DNA of 64,000 bases from Dipteronia dyeriana (Eukaryota; Streptophyta; Magnoliopsida; Sapindales; Sapindaceae). Every line of letters starts with the position of its first letter. The stretch's first letter is position 1. The DNA lies in NCBI GenBank assembly GCA_032871835.1, contig CM065299.1, forward strand, positions 33,530,074 through 33,594,073. The letters run 5' to 3'. Positions 37,368-48,920 of the stretch are shown in pieces. The position numbers and the translations under genes were made by a program. The notes beneath the pieces are model-generated. The model was given only the letters and a program-made list of their open reading frames with translations, searched no databases and was not told the origin of the DNA.

Positions 37368-37896
37368 TGTTGAGGACCTAGATTGCGATCCAACAATAAA
37401 ACCCTAACTTGTACCCAAAGATAGATAGATCTGAGTCAAACCACTCACAGAATTGAGCGATCGATTCTCTAGAATCAGATAACAGAATTTACCTAACACT
37501 AGCCCAAGCCTTTATAAGCAGTTCACTAAGAAAAGCCGAATCGAAAAGAAATTGAATGAACCCAAGCAGAGCCAATTTTATTGATAAAACCTTCAAAAAG
37601 AAAACAACCCTAAAAATAATAGTTCCATTTATAATAGGATTAGTTTTTTTATTTTCCTATTCTGTCATAGTCAAAACAGGAAACTAATCTAAAAATAATT
37701 AAATTAAAATAACTAAAATAAAAGAACTTCAACATAAAATAAAACAAAAAAAAATGCAATCCTAATTAAGGCGTAACATAATCTTCCTCAGGTCATATCA
37801 ATTGCACCCACTTCTTGTTTGTCAGTAGCATGTTCACTTCCACCCAAGAATGCTAACCTCTCCCCAATTCTTTTAGATTTTCTAACAGTCTCAACA
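37368..37896 (-). repeat. 3' LTR of the chromodomain gypsy element
   Basis: It ends the element on the left; the chromodomain reading frame runs up to its inner border on the minus strand. Confidence 0.9.
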
Positions 37897-38022
37897 TTCC
37901 CACGCTCTTCAAGACTACCCTTGTCCTCAATGGAAAAATCTGAAAAATGTTCTACCGTCTCCTCATAGTCTTCCCAAGAAGCCTCCTCCCTAGGGACCTC
38001 TCGCCATTGAACCAGAACCTAC
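37897..38022 (-). pseudogene. Chromodomain of the gypsy integrase (cut off by the hAT insertion)
   Basis: The minus strand reads VLVQWREVPREEASWEDYEE then VEHFSDFSIEDK, a typical chromodomain of plant gypsy integrases, which in the family helps target insertion to chromatin. It is separated from the rest of integrase by the 3.8-kb hAT element. Confidence 0.8.
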
Positions 38023-41000
38023 CATAGTTTTAAAACTCGAAAGGCGGTGCGAGGCGGGAAGGCCTTTGTGAGGCGAGGCGGTTACCTCGAGGCAATCGAG
38101 GCGGCAGCCTCGGTCGGAAAATGGGAAAATAATTTGAAAAAAAATAAAAAAAAGTTAAAAATTAAAAAAGTAGAATAATATTCCATAAAATTCATAATAA
38201 GTCATATTCAATCTCAAACAAATTAAACATTACTAAAAACAACGTCCTCCTAATAAGAAATGACCACTATATATCCAATGTATCCCATAAACTATCATTA
38301 GTGTCAAGTGGTCTGAAATGTGGATCAAAAGAGTAATCTCCTCCATCATCATCATCATCTGAAATATCTAAAGAGTCGTTCCGGTTTGAAATGTCCTCCC
38401 ACCCATCTTCATCCACCCGTTGCAAAACCTTTCCTTTATCTATAAGGAAATATAAAGTAATATTTTAATTAAATATATCATTTTATCTAAGTAAAAATTA
38501 TTAAATTTAATTGGAGAATTACTTACTTGTATTTCTCTTTCTCTTTCCAGGAACTTGTTGGCTTCCACTCGATTGACTCATGTCCACATCCGCGGATGGA
38601 ACATCTTCCGTAACCAACCACTCATCATCCGAAGGCACATCTTCACTAACCAATGGATCCTCATCATCCTTTAGTGCCTGTCTCTTAATGAATTTGTGTT
38701 GCAACCTTCTATTGTACATTATGTACACTAAGGAATTCAACTTTGTTGTCTTCAATCGATTCCTCTTCTTTGTATGAATCTACAAATTTTTTGTATGAAA
38801 TTGTTAATTAAGTAATACTAAATTAATTTATATCTAGTATTTAGAATTCTAAGTAAACACATACCAAATTAAATGTACTCCAATTCCTCTCACAAGCCGA
38901 GGATGAGCAAGTGAGACTTAAAACTTTCACAGCAAAACCCATAAGTTCTGGAGCATCGTCTCCATATGTAGTCCACCAATCGGCTACAATGAGAATAAAA
39001 AACATTGATTAGTTACGACATTACTATAAATTTCATATAGAAATTGATAAATGTAAACAATAGCTTTACGCTTTTACATACAAGGGCTAAGTTTGTCAAT
39101 GACAGTTTGTTGACGTCCATAGACAAACAACCCTTTCTTATTCTGAAAGAGTTGAAGTTGGATATTAGCCTGTAATCTGTCCTCCTCATTAGGAATAAGT
39201 TTTTCCATGCACAACATCAACCCAATCTTTATCTCTCGATGAGTCGAAAAATTATCTGAATATTGGAATCGGGGATTCAAGTAGTATGCAGCTGCGTGTA
39301 AATGCCGGTGCAATTGAAACTCCCACTTATCATCAATTATTTTCCAAATTTCCTTGTATGCTCCTTCCTCATTTCCCAAATTTTCGGCTATCTCCTCCTT
39401 AGCCTTGTCCATTGAACCATAAATGAACCCCATACCGAGCAATTTTTCAGAATCTGTCATCCTCAACACATTTACTAGCGGTCTAGTTGTCTTTAATGCA
39501 TAAGACATGCTACTCCAAATACTACCGTCCCTCAAGATAATCTTCTTGATTCCCCTTCCGTCGGCCTTTTTTGCCCAACTACAATCATCCCATTCCTTAG
39601 AAGTGAACATTTGCTCCAAAGGTTGCTTCAAACTTAACATTCTATCTAATGCCAAGTATGCAGTAGCAAATCGTGTAGGAGCGGCACGAACCAACTCTTT
39701 TTTTTTGTGCTTCCTCATTAAAGCTAACACCCATCCATGATTGTATATGAAGTTACTCACCTATGGCAACACAATCATAAAAACATTAAGTTATTAATAG
39801 ATTTTAATGATTTATACTAAATAAGTAAATATTAGAGCATTTATGTAATTATTTATACCTTTTTCGCTTTCCTTAAAGCATTTTCGTGTTGAGGAAGAGA
39901 TCCGATTTTCTCAAGGATTAGATCAATACAATGAGCAGCACATAGAGTCCACCATAGTCGTGTCCTCTTCTTCATCAACATTTCACCCGCTTTCTTGTAG
40001 TTTGATGCATTATCCGTCACCACTTGAATCACAAGATCTTCATCAACTTCTTCAACCACTGAATCCAGTAGCTCAAACAATAATGTAGCATCTTTAACTA
40101 CATCACTAGCATCAACTGACTTTAAAAACACTGTGCCATAAGGATTGTTTACGAGGAAGTTTAACAACTGCCTTCCTCTCATATCCTTCCACCCATCCGA
40201 CATAATGGACACCCCTGTTTGAATCCATGTTTTCTTTACTTCGGCAACAATTGATTGTGTATTTGCTTCTTCTGCCATCAATAATGTTGTGCTCAACTCA
40301 TGTGCAGTAAGCCCTTTCAAACCACGCCCGTAATTCCCAACCGAACGCAACATATTGGTGAATGATGGACTATTAGCAACATTGAAGGCTAGTCCATTCT
40401 CGTAGAAGAATTTGGCTATGTCCATACACGTGTTTTCACGTGCATCCTTGTCAAGTCCTTGTTTGCTTCCCTCCACATCATCCACCGAATCCTTTTCAAG
40501 AAATCTATCCATCGGTCCTCTGATTCCTCTTTGAGTAACGCTACCCGAGCTTGAACCTTTTTGACTGTTGAGGGTGACACACTTGTCGATCATTTCTTCA
40601 CGCGTCAATTGTGTCCTCTTTTTCGCACTTTCATTTTTTTTCCAAATATGTTTTTATTTCATCTCACCTCTGGAGTGACTTTTGCACACGGGGCAGCATT
40701 ACCATGAATACCCGCAAGGTGTTCTTTCATCCGATACACACCTCCCTTCAAAATTTTATCACAAAATTTACATTGAAGGTACTTGTATCCCTTCTGTCCA
40801 TCCAGTTCAACCTCAACTCCATACTTCCATGCCGGATCTTTTCGATTCGACATCTCTAACACAAGTCTATAACAAAATAGCAAATAAAAAATTCAGTAAT
40901 ATTCTCATACAAAACAGTGGTATATAAGGCAAAATGATCAAATATTTAAGGCAAAACATATAAATATGTCACTGTTTCTAACTCAAGATGTCAGGTAAAA

Positions 41001-41822
41001 TGTTAACATATATATATAAGGCAAAACATATAATTTATAACACTGATTCACTGGTTGGTCGGCACATCAAAACATATATGAATTATATGAATCGTAAAAG
41101 GCAACAAACAATGTTACAAAAAGTCAAACATTAAAAACAAAATGTTGAAATCAGAAAACAGATGGTGCGATGTTTAACATAATATATATATATATATATT
41201 AAAGGAAAAACAAAACAGTAGAGAAAGCAAAAAACAGATGGTCATGCGAAAATGAAGAAGAGAAATTGAAAGAAGGGAAAACTGAAGAGATATCGTGCGA
41301 AACCGAAGAAGAGAAAACAAAAAAGAAGAGAAATAAATGAAAGAAGAGAGTCGAAGAAGAGAGAAAACATACCAGAGGTGAAGAGTGAAGAGTGACGAGT
41401 GACGACTGACGAGAACTATCGAAGCTGAGGAGTCGCCGCCGCCGAAGAGGAGTCGCCGCTGTAGAAGAGTCGTCGACGATGAGGAGATGTCGCCGTCGCC
41501 GTCGCCGATGATGGAGGAGATTGAAGATTGAAGTGCAATTTAGGTTTGGAAATCCAATTTGATGGGCAAATTTGGGTTTTATTTTTTTAACTTTCATGAA
41601 ACGGCAGCGTTTCATCTTTTTCTTTTTCTTTTTAATTCAATTTTCGCCTCTGTTCACCACTCGGCCGAACCGATTCGAGGCGGCCAGAGGCGGACGCCTC
41701 AGGGCGTGGGAGGCGGGATTTTCCCTTTTAAGTGATGGTGCGGTCGCCTCAGAGCGAAAATTGAGCGAGGCGGGGTGAGGTGGCCTCGAGGCGACCGCCT
41801 CAGTTCGAATTTTAAAACTATG
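38023..41822 (-). mobile_element. hAT transposon, 3.8 kb
   Basis: A perfect 8-bp target duplication GAACCTAC lies at 38015-38022 and 41823-41830. The terminal inverted repeats are CATAGTTTTAAAACTCGAA and (reverse complement) CATAGTTTTAAAATTCGAA. Both ends have about 90-180 bp of GC-rich subterminal sequence packed with GAGGCG / GCCTC motifs, probable transposase-binding sites. It encodes one intron-containing transposase on the minus strand. It inserted into the chromodomain of the gypsy element. Confidence 0.95.
38267..40853 (-). pseudogene. hAT transposase (BED finger, DUF659, dimerisation domain), frame disrupted
   Basis: Start at 40853 (MSNRKDPAWKYG). A BED zinc finger CKFC...H...H occupies residues about 25-50. 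Segment 40608-39853 has the DUF659 region with the conserved VSIMSDGWKD, VVTDNASNY and CAAHCIDLILEKIG motifs (catalytic-core Asp residues). 39760-39074 continues the insertion domain, about 38990-38870 encodes the hAT dimerisation motif SSACERNWSTF, and 38755-38519 an acidic stretch. A final exon at 38439-38267 (very Asp-rich) ends at a TAG. Introns with GT-AG borders separate the last exons. Between 40680 and 40610, in an A-rich run, the frame shifts with stops in all three frames over about 50 bp, too short for a normal intron, so this copy probably makes no full transposase. Confidence 0.85.
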
Positions 41823-43140
41823 GAACCTACTACACCTTTATCATACCACGTCCCTTTTTCCAACTGCGATATCAAAGAGCTGTTGTAGGCTATAGCAGCA
41901 TGTTACCCTCTGTATCAAACGCCGGTAAATCACTCGAAATGAGACTCGGGTTTCCCACTCTCTTCTTCAATACGATAACACGGAACACTGGATGCAACCT
42001 AGAAGTAGGCGGCAACTCCAACTTGTAAGCCACCTCACCTATCCACTCTAACACCTTAAAAGGTCCATAATACCGGTGCGACAATTTTACATTGAACTTT
42101 TGCTTTAGAGATTTCTATCGATACGGTTGAAGTTTGAGATACACGAAATCTCCTGGCTCAAAAGATACATCCCGTTTGCCTTGGTCATAATCCTTCTTCA
42201 TTCTCCCTTGAACCATCTCAAGCTCCTTCTTCACCTTAGCTACAATATCATCCCTAACCATCAACTATCTCTCGACTTCTTCATTTCGAGTCGTCCCTTT
42301 CTCATAAGTGCTTAACATCAGTGGTGGTTGCCCATACATTACTTCAAACAGACTCATGTTAATAGAAGCATGATGTGACGTGTTGTACCAGTACTCAGCC
42401 TATGAAATGTACTCTTTCCATCTCTTTTGCTTCTCATGACAATAACACCTTATGTACTGCTCAAGAGTCCGATTTACCACCTCTGTTTGTTCGTCGGTCT
42501 GCGGATGGTAAAAGGAACTTTCTTTCAACTTGCTGCCCTGCAAAGTAAATAATTTCTACCAAAAATAACTCATAAACAGTTTCCCTCGATCAGTCACGAT
42601 ACTCCGCGGAATCCCATGCAATTTCACCATATTATCCACAAACGCCTTAGCCACACTACTAGCGGTGAAAGGATGTTTCAACGGAATAAAATGGGCACCC
42701 TTGCTCAGCCTATCCACCACGACCAGAATCGACTCGTAACCTCTACTACTAGGCAGCCCCTCTACAAAGTCCATGGTCAAGTCCTCCCAAATTTTCTCTG
42801 GTATCGGTAATGGTCGCAACAACCCCATAGGGCGCCTTTGGTCATACTTCAACTTCTGCCAAATATTACACTCGGCCACCAATTTCTTCACATCATTTTT
42901 AAGGCCCTCCCAATAGAAAAAGTTTTTGATCCTTACATAAGTACGGAACCATCCAGAATGACCTCCTTCTTTGTTATTATGAAAATGAGCTAGAATCTCC
43001 TCTCTCAACCCTGGTACCCCCGGTACATATACATAGTTTTTGTAATACAATAGCCCATTTTTATAGCAAAAAGTTTGTACACCACCCTCGTGGTTCTCCA
43101 ACTTCTTACGAATCTCTATTGCTCGGGTATCAAACTGCAT
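41823..43140 (-). pseudogene. Gypsy integrase (broken)
   Basis: 43140-42556 contains an HHCC-type zinc region (HFHNNKEGGHSGWFRT, then C-x2-type residues) and the core beginning DLTMDFVEGLPSSRGYESIL with VTDRGK. Frame-broken remains continue leftwards, and 42084-41890 has the SHRYYGPFKVLEWIG C-terminal module. Integrase joins element cDNA to the chromosome. The third core acidic residue lies in the disrupted part. Confidence 0.85.
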
Positions 43141-43354
43141 GGCCTCCTTAATTCGATCTCAGACTCGCCATTCAACCCCACTGAGTGCCATTAATCGTGC
43201 CTCATTGTCTACATACACAGACCACAATATTGAACTACCTTCTTTTCTAGATAAGGCATCAGCTACTTTGTTTTCCACCAGGTTGGTAGACAATATCGTA
43301 CTCAAATCCAAGAAGTTTAACTAAAAACTTTCGTTGCTCAGGGGTCACAATTTT

Positions 43355-44483
43355 CTATTCCAACAAGTGCCTCAAAGCTTGTTGATCGATGACAATGGTG
43401 AATTTCCTGCCCAATAAATAAGGTCTCCACACCTTCATCGCATGCACCACTGCTAACATCTCCCTAACATAAGTACTCCAAGCCTTCTTCATTGGCCCTA
43501 AAGCCTTGGAAACAAACGCCAGAGGCCTCTTCTCTTGTACCAGGACTGCCCCAATTCCCTCTCCACTCGCATCGGTATAGACCTTAAATGGCTTTTCGAA
43601 ATAGGGTAAAGTCAACACAGGAGTTTGTGTCATAGCCCTCTTCAAATCTTTGAAAGCTTTCTTTGCTTCTTCCGTCAACTCAAAACCATCTTTTTTTAAC
43701 ATATCAGTCAATGGTTTTGCAATTAGTCCATAATACTTCACAAACCTCCGGTAGTAACCTGTTAACCCTAGAAATCCTCTCAGAGTCCACACATCTTTTG
43801 GCAATGGCCAGTCCACCATAGCCTCAATCTTCCTAGGATCAACCTTCACTCCCGTTCATGAAATTATGTGCCCAAGATACTGCAATTCCTCCTGCACAAA
43901 GTCACATTTTGAAATTTTAATAAAAAAGTGATGTTGCTCTAGTATCCCTAATACCAACTCCAAATACTCCAAGTGCTCCTCTATTGATTTTGAATACACC
44001 AAAATATCGTCAAAGAACACTATAACAAACTTCCTCAGATAAGGTCTGAAATTGAATTCATGGAAGGAATGTAGGTGTGTTGCACAGCCCAAATGGCATC
44101 ACCCGATACTCATATAACCCTGAATGCGTCCAAAAGGCTGTTTTGTGCTCATCCTCCTTCTTCATCCGAATTTGGTGGTACCCAACTCATAAATCTAGCT
44201 TGATGAACACACACGCCCCATGTAACTCATCCAACATCTCATCAACCGTCGGAATAGCAAATCGGTCCTTCATAGTTGCCTCATTCAGAGCCCGATAGTC
44301 GGTACAAAACCTCCAAGTCCCATCTTTTTCCCTCATTAACAGCACCAGAGATGAAAACGGACTTTGACTCGGCCTGATCAATCCATACTTCAACATCTCC
44401 TCTACTTGTCTCTCAATCTCATCTTTCTGGAAATGGGTATACCTATATGTGGGCACATTGACCGGTTTCGCCTCATTTTTCAA
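43355..44483 (-). pseudogene. Gypsy reverse transcriptase and RNase H (broken)
   Basis: 44483-44187 carries the RT fingers (EEMLKYGLIRPSQSPFSS, CTDYRALNEATMKD, IPTVDEMLDEL). 44092-43856 carries the catalytic FFDDILVYS box near 44000 and the LGHIIS motif. 43849-43355 has the RT connection (GFLGLTGYYRRFVK) and RNase H (YTDASGEGIGAVL, then an Asp-Gln pair where Asp-His is usual). Frames change between the segments. Confidence 0.88.
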
Positions 44484-44567
44484 AATGGCGAGATGGTGGT
44501 AAGCTAGTTGGCACCTTCAGAACTTGTTGATGATTTGCCACTACTTTACGTACTATCTCGGGCAGCC

Positions 44568-45199
44568 TGTCACGGGGTGAGAATTTCATCTAGGCACACC
44601 CGTGCGGCACTTAGGCAACTTCCGTGGGAACGTTGCTAAGTAAGCCTTGTAAGAGGGACACTCAGACAAGTTCTTGGACGAACGTTGCCGAGTGTGAAGA
44701 TGCGGAAGCGATTTAGAGTGAGGAGAGTCGGGAGAGGGGTCAAAATGGGGAGCCCAGAGGCAGAGGATCGGTGGACTTGCGAAGGAAGACCACGATGCTC
44801 TGGATCGCTAGAATGCTCACAAGTACTCTCAAAGGAAGAGATGTATTAATGTAAGAATTCTATGATGATTTACAAATGAGAGGGATTGGCTATTTATAGT
44901 TGAGCCGCCTCCTTAAGGAATGTTCTAGACTAATCTAGTATAATAGTGGAGATTAAGTCTCCAGAATATTCTACACCTAACTAGAATACTCTACATTTAT
45001 TTACATGCCTTTACAAGGTTCTTGATTATTCTACACCTATCTAAGCACAAGAATGGTGTAGAGATGGTTGGGTTGCTAGAGACTTCCAGAAGCTTGACCA
45101 ATGCCGGAATTGTGGGGAAGTCTCTAGAATCTTCCAGGAATTTGGCAGATTAAGGGCCTCTGTTGGACTCCTGGGCTTGTAAGCTTGCGGCCCGTGACA
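44568..45199 (-). repeat. 3' LTR of the small LTR element
   Basis: Nearly identical to 45788-46418. The polypurine tract adjoins its right border. Confidence 0.93.
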
Positions 45200-45787
45200 T
45201 CCTCCCCCACCTAAGTTCGCAACGTCCTCGTTGCGTGGGCGCTGAGTATGTTGGAGTCGGCCACAAGTTGGTTCATTCGTGCGGAAGGTCTTTGGCTTGG
45301 GAAGCTTCCCTTGAGAGACCGAATTCGAGTCTCGCATCCTTAACTCGACGCAAGTGGGCTGGCTAGGTTTCGAAGGTGATCCAGCATCTCGGGTGCCTTC
45401 TCTCGGTGCCTTCGATCGCTTCCCATGGCTTGCGCACTTCTTGCTCCTTCGAACGCCTACGGTCGGCTGGTTCTGTGGAGAAATGGGAGAACTAGATGAC
45501 ATCTCAAGTTTTACGGCGGGCTGCATCCTGCATGGCTCGGGCAGGGATTCCGCCTGGATGGAGAGTGTCTTGGACTTGCTTTGCTTGTTGTGTGAGCGTT
45601 GGTCACCACGAACAAGCATTTGGATTTCGAATCGAGCAACTTCGCTATCGGAGAACGTGGCTCGTGCTAGCTGTGATTGCTCTATGGTGGCAACTTCGCT
45701 ATCGGAGTGCATGACTCGTGCTAGCTTGATTGCCTAGTAACGAGCTTCAAACCCTGCTGCTTGGAACCGACCTGCTCTGATACCACT

Positions 45788-46418
45788 TGTCACGGGGTGA
45801 GAATTTCATCTAGGCACACCCGTGCGGCACTTAGGCAACTTCCGTGGGAACGTTGCTAAGTAAGCCTTGTAAGAGGGACACTCGGGCAAGTTCTTGGACG
45901 AACGTTGCCGAGTGTGAAGATGCGGAAGCGATTTAGAGTGAGGAGAGTCGGGAGAGGGTCGAAATGGGGAGCCCAGAGGCAGAGGATCGGTGGACTTGCG
46001 AAGGAAGATCACGATGCTCTGGATCGCTAGAATGCTCATAAGTACTCTCAAAGGAAGAGATGTATTAATGTAAGAATTCTATGATGATTTACAAATGAGA
46101 GGGATTGGCTATTTATAGTTGAGCCGCCTCCTTAAGGAATGTTCTAGACTAATCTAGTATAATAGTGGAGATTAAGTCTCCAGAATATTCTACACCTAAC
46201 TAGAATACTCTACATTTATTTACATGCCTTTACAAGGTTCTTGATTATTCTACACCTATCTAAGCACAAGAATGGTGTAGAGATGGTTGGGTTGCTAGAG
46301 ACTTCTAGAAGCTTGACCAATGCCGGAATTGTGGGGAAGTCTCTAGAATCTTCCAGGAATTTGGCAGATTAAGGGCCTCTGTTGGACTCCTGGGCTTGTA
46401 AGCTTGCGGCCCGTGACA
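45788..46418 (-). repeat. 5' LTR of the small LTR element
   Basis: The primer-binding site adjoins its left border on the minus strand. Confidence 0.93.
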
Positions 46419-46540
46419 AGCCGCTGTAATTCGTCTTGCAACTCACCCGTATTTTTTTTCTTACTTTCCCCATCTTGTCGATCTCCAGCATTCACTACGG
46501 CAAAGCATTAGGCACCCCCTTTGTAAAGTCACTCTATCAT

Positions 46541-46804
46541 CTAAACTTCGTATTGTTTAATTTCCTTAGAGGCAAAGCAGCCCATATTCTTTTTTTTTCC
46601 ACCTAATTTGAATTCCATCATCATGGCGTCAAAGTCTGTAACCACCATACCGATACTCTTCAACCAAGCGTTGTCTAACACCACATCTACCCCCACTAGA
46701 GACAACACATGCAAATCAGCCGCAATCCTGACCCCTTGCACGTTCATCTTCACCCCGTGAACCACTTCTTCATACTTAAGTTTTTCCCTATTAGCCACCT
46801 TCAC
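46541..46804 (-). pseudogene. Gypsy aspartic protease region (remnant)
   Basis: VLSLVGVDVVLDNAWLKSIG corresponds to the C-terminal part of the retropepsin of plant gypsy elements (family pattern GxDVVLGxxWL). The usual D-S/T-G active site upstream is not clear in this frame. Confidence 0.65.
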
Positions 46805-46885
46805 ATCAAACGGTTCTATGGCAGCCCCTCGCAGCCCAATCTTCCTTACGATATTTGTGTTAATGAAATTGTGAGAGGAACCAGT

Positions 46886-48318
46886 CTACAAACATCGAAA
46901 CCTCGAACTTACCAACCCATGCCATAAGCTCATAATTGATGGTTTCAAAACCCCCGACATGGCATTTAAAGACAACTCGGCTTCACAATTATTTTCTCCC
47001 AATTCAGCCACCCATAACTCTCCCTCAACACCGGTGGCTTCCTCGTCACTGACAACATCATCGTCTGATTCACTTGTGTCAATGATCATAAATACCTTCC
47101 GAGTTCGGCACCGATGGTCCTTGTCCCATTTCTCCCCGCATTTGAAGCACACCCTTTTTTATTCTCTCTTGAACCTCTTTCTTTATCAGTTTTTTTACAT
47201 CTTTGCTTTCCTTCTTGGAACTATCCTCAATAGCTCCCTTTCCCTTCCAAGAATCTTTGTTTGACCCCGATTTAAAATTTTTACTCCCATAACTCTCCTT
47301 AAACTTCTTATTACTGTAGCAACTACCCTCTAAAATCTCCGCCATCCTCATTGCTTCGGTCAACCTTTGTGGTCACTTCAGTTTCATCTCCCTCGCTAAC
47401 CACGGCTTCAACCCTTCAATAAAAGTCCCCAATAATGCCTCCTCTGACTACCCCCTGACCAAAATCTGCAATCAGCAAAACTCGTCAATATATACTTTAA
47501 CTCTTCCTTCCTGCTTGAGCTTGGCCAACTGCCCATGATGATTGACACCGGTGATGGTCCCCATTGAGCCAAAAACTCCCGCTCGAAGGCCGTCCAACCC
47601 ATTTGCCTTCCATCTTGCTCATACTGAGCTTTGATCCATCCCCACCAGCTATTAGCCTTCCCATCAAGGTCAATACATGCAATAGAAACCCGATTGGCCT
47701 TCGCCACTTCATAAACCTGAAAGCAGTGCTCCACCTTGTCCAACCACTCATGTGGGTCTCCACCATTAAAATGTGGAAAATCAATCTTCGGCTTTTTAAG
47801 GCCTCGACTATGGTGCCTCTCTCTTTGCCTATCACCTTCATATACTGCAACATCTCTCCACGGTTCCCTTTGTTGCCTATAAATTGGCATTCAGTTGTGC
47901 GGCCTCTTGTCCCATCTCACATCTTCCTCAGATCCATCATCCATGTCCCCCTCAGAAGCTTCATCATGCAATCAACGCTCCACCACTAATGGTCCACGTT
48001 CCACTCGTCCTCCTCGCTCAAAACCCTTCACAATTTCGGATCGGATTGGGCTCGTCTACCTCACGCCATGAACTATGTGATCTCCGTCCATCCCTTTGAG
48101 TCCATCCGCCTACCGTTTCCTTCCCTTTGTTTTCAGCCAACTGTCGTTCAAGTCTCTTGATTGCATCATTGTTTGACCTAGTCAGATGCGCTATGAATGT
48201 CGTCGGTTCTAATAGGGACTTGAAAATCCGATCTTGATTCTCCTCCAAGGCTTCAAACTATTGCTTGTTAGTCTTCGATCCACTCCCTTGAATAATAGAA
48301 TCCTCCCTTGATCCCATG
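46886..48318 (-). pseudogene. Gypsy Gag (broken)
   Basis: An ATG at about 48318 is followed by an in-frame TAG after 20 codons. 48248-48018 continues with a coiled N-terminal part (EENQDRIFKSLLEP), 47890-47408 holds the retrotransposon capsid domain (FPHFNGGDPHEWLDKVEHCF, WWGWIKAQYE), and 47152 onwards a zinc-knuckle variant, CFKCGEKWDKDHRC, usual for this gypsy group. The pieces lie in different frames. Confidence 0.85.
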
Positions 48319-48388
48319 GCTGCTGATTTTTTTTTCTCTTTTTTTTTTAATAGTAGGCCGCCGAAACCTCTCAATGAAAGCACCAAAT

Positions 48389-48920
48389 TGTTGAGGACCT
48401 AGATTGAAATCAAACAACAAAACCCTAACTTGTACCCAAAGATAGATAGATCTGAGTCAAACCACTCACAGAATTGAACGATCGACTCTCTAGAATCAGA
48501 TAACAGAATTTACATAACCCTAGCCCAAGCCTTTCTAAGCAGTTCACTGAGAAAAGCCGAATCGAAAAGAAATTGGATAAACCCTAGCAGAGCCAATTTT
48601 ATTGATAAAACCTTCAAAGAGATAATAACCCTAAAAATAATAATTCTATTTATAATATGACTAGTTTTTTTATTTTTTTATTATGTCATAGTCAAAAAAG
48701 GAAACTAAACTAAAACATAATTAAAATAAAATAACTGAAATAAAAGAACCCCAACCTAAAAAAAAAAACAAAAAAAAACGCAATCCTAATTAAGGCGTAA
48801 CAAAATCTTCCTTAGGTCATATCAATAGCACCCACTTCTTGTTTGTCAGTAGCCTGTTCAGTTCCACTCAAGAATGCTAACCTCTCTCCAATTCTTTTAG
48901 ATTTTCTAACAGTCTCAACA
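48389..48920 (-). repeat. 5' LTR of the chromodomain gypsy element
   Basis: Its inner border is followed on the minus strand by ATTTGGTGCTTTCATTGAG, the expected place of the primer-binding site. gag then starts at about 48318. Confidence 0.9.

Larger units (their letters stand above)
44568..46418 (-). mobile_element. Small young non-autonomous LTR retrotransposon
   Basis: LTRs at 44568-45199 (632 bp) and 45788-46418 (631 bp), TGTCACGGGG...CCCGTGACA, differ at only a handful of positions (about 1%). A 4-bp duplication AGCC flanks them (44564-44567 and 46419-46422). On the minus strand the right LTR is followed by TGGTATCAGAGCAGGTC, an initiator-Met primer-binding site (about 45769-45785), and the left LTR is preceded by the polypurine tract GGTGGGGGAGGA. 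The interior is only 588 bp without recognisable gag or pol, so it must depend on another element. It inserted between protease and reverse transcriptase of the gypsy host and is clearly younger than it. Confidence 0.93.
37368..48920 (-). mobile_element. Ty3/gypsy chromodomain retrotransposon, nested and dead
   Basis: LTRs at 37368-37896 (529 bp) and 48389-48920 (532 bp) both run TGTTGAGGAC...GTCTCAACA and differ at roughly 5-8% of positions by eye. The flanks ACCTC and ACCTA suggest a 5-bp duplication with one change. Read on the minus strand, the order is gag, protease, reverse transcriptase, RNase H, integrase, chromodomain. It is interrupted by a hAT transposon (38023-41822) and a small LTR element (44568-46418). 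Without these it would be about 5.9 kb. Stops and frame changes occur throughout pol. It sits in intron 3 of the NAA20 locus. Confidence 0.93.

Noticed and set aside
41199..41778. ORFs near the right end of the hAT element
   Set aside because: They are low-complexity translations of GA-rich leader and GAGGCG-type subterminal repeats.
45041..45712. 223-codon minus-strand ORF across the small LTR element
   Set aside because: It crosses the LTR border, the polypurine tract and the interior, and has no known retroelement domain. It is noted in a finding but not called as a gene.
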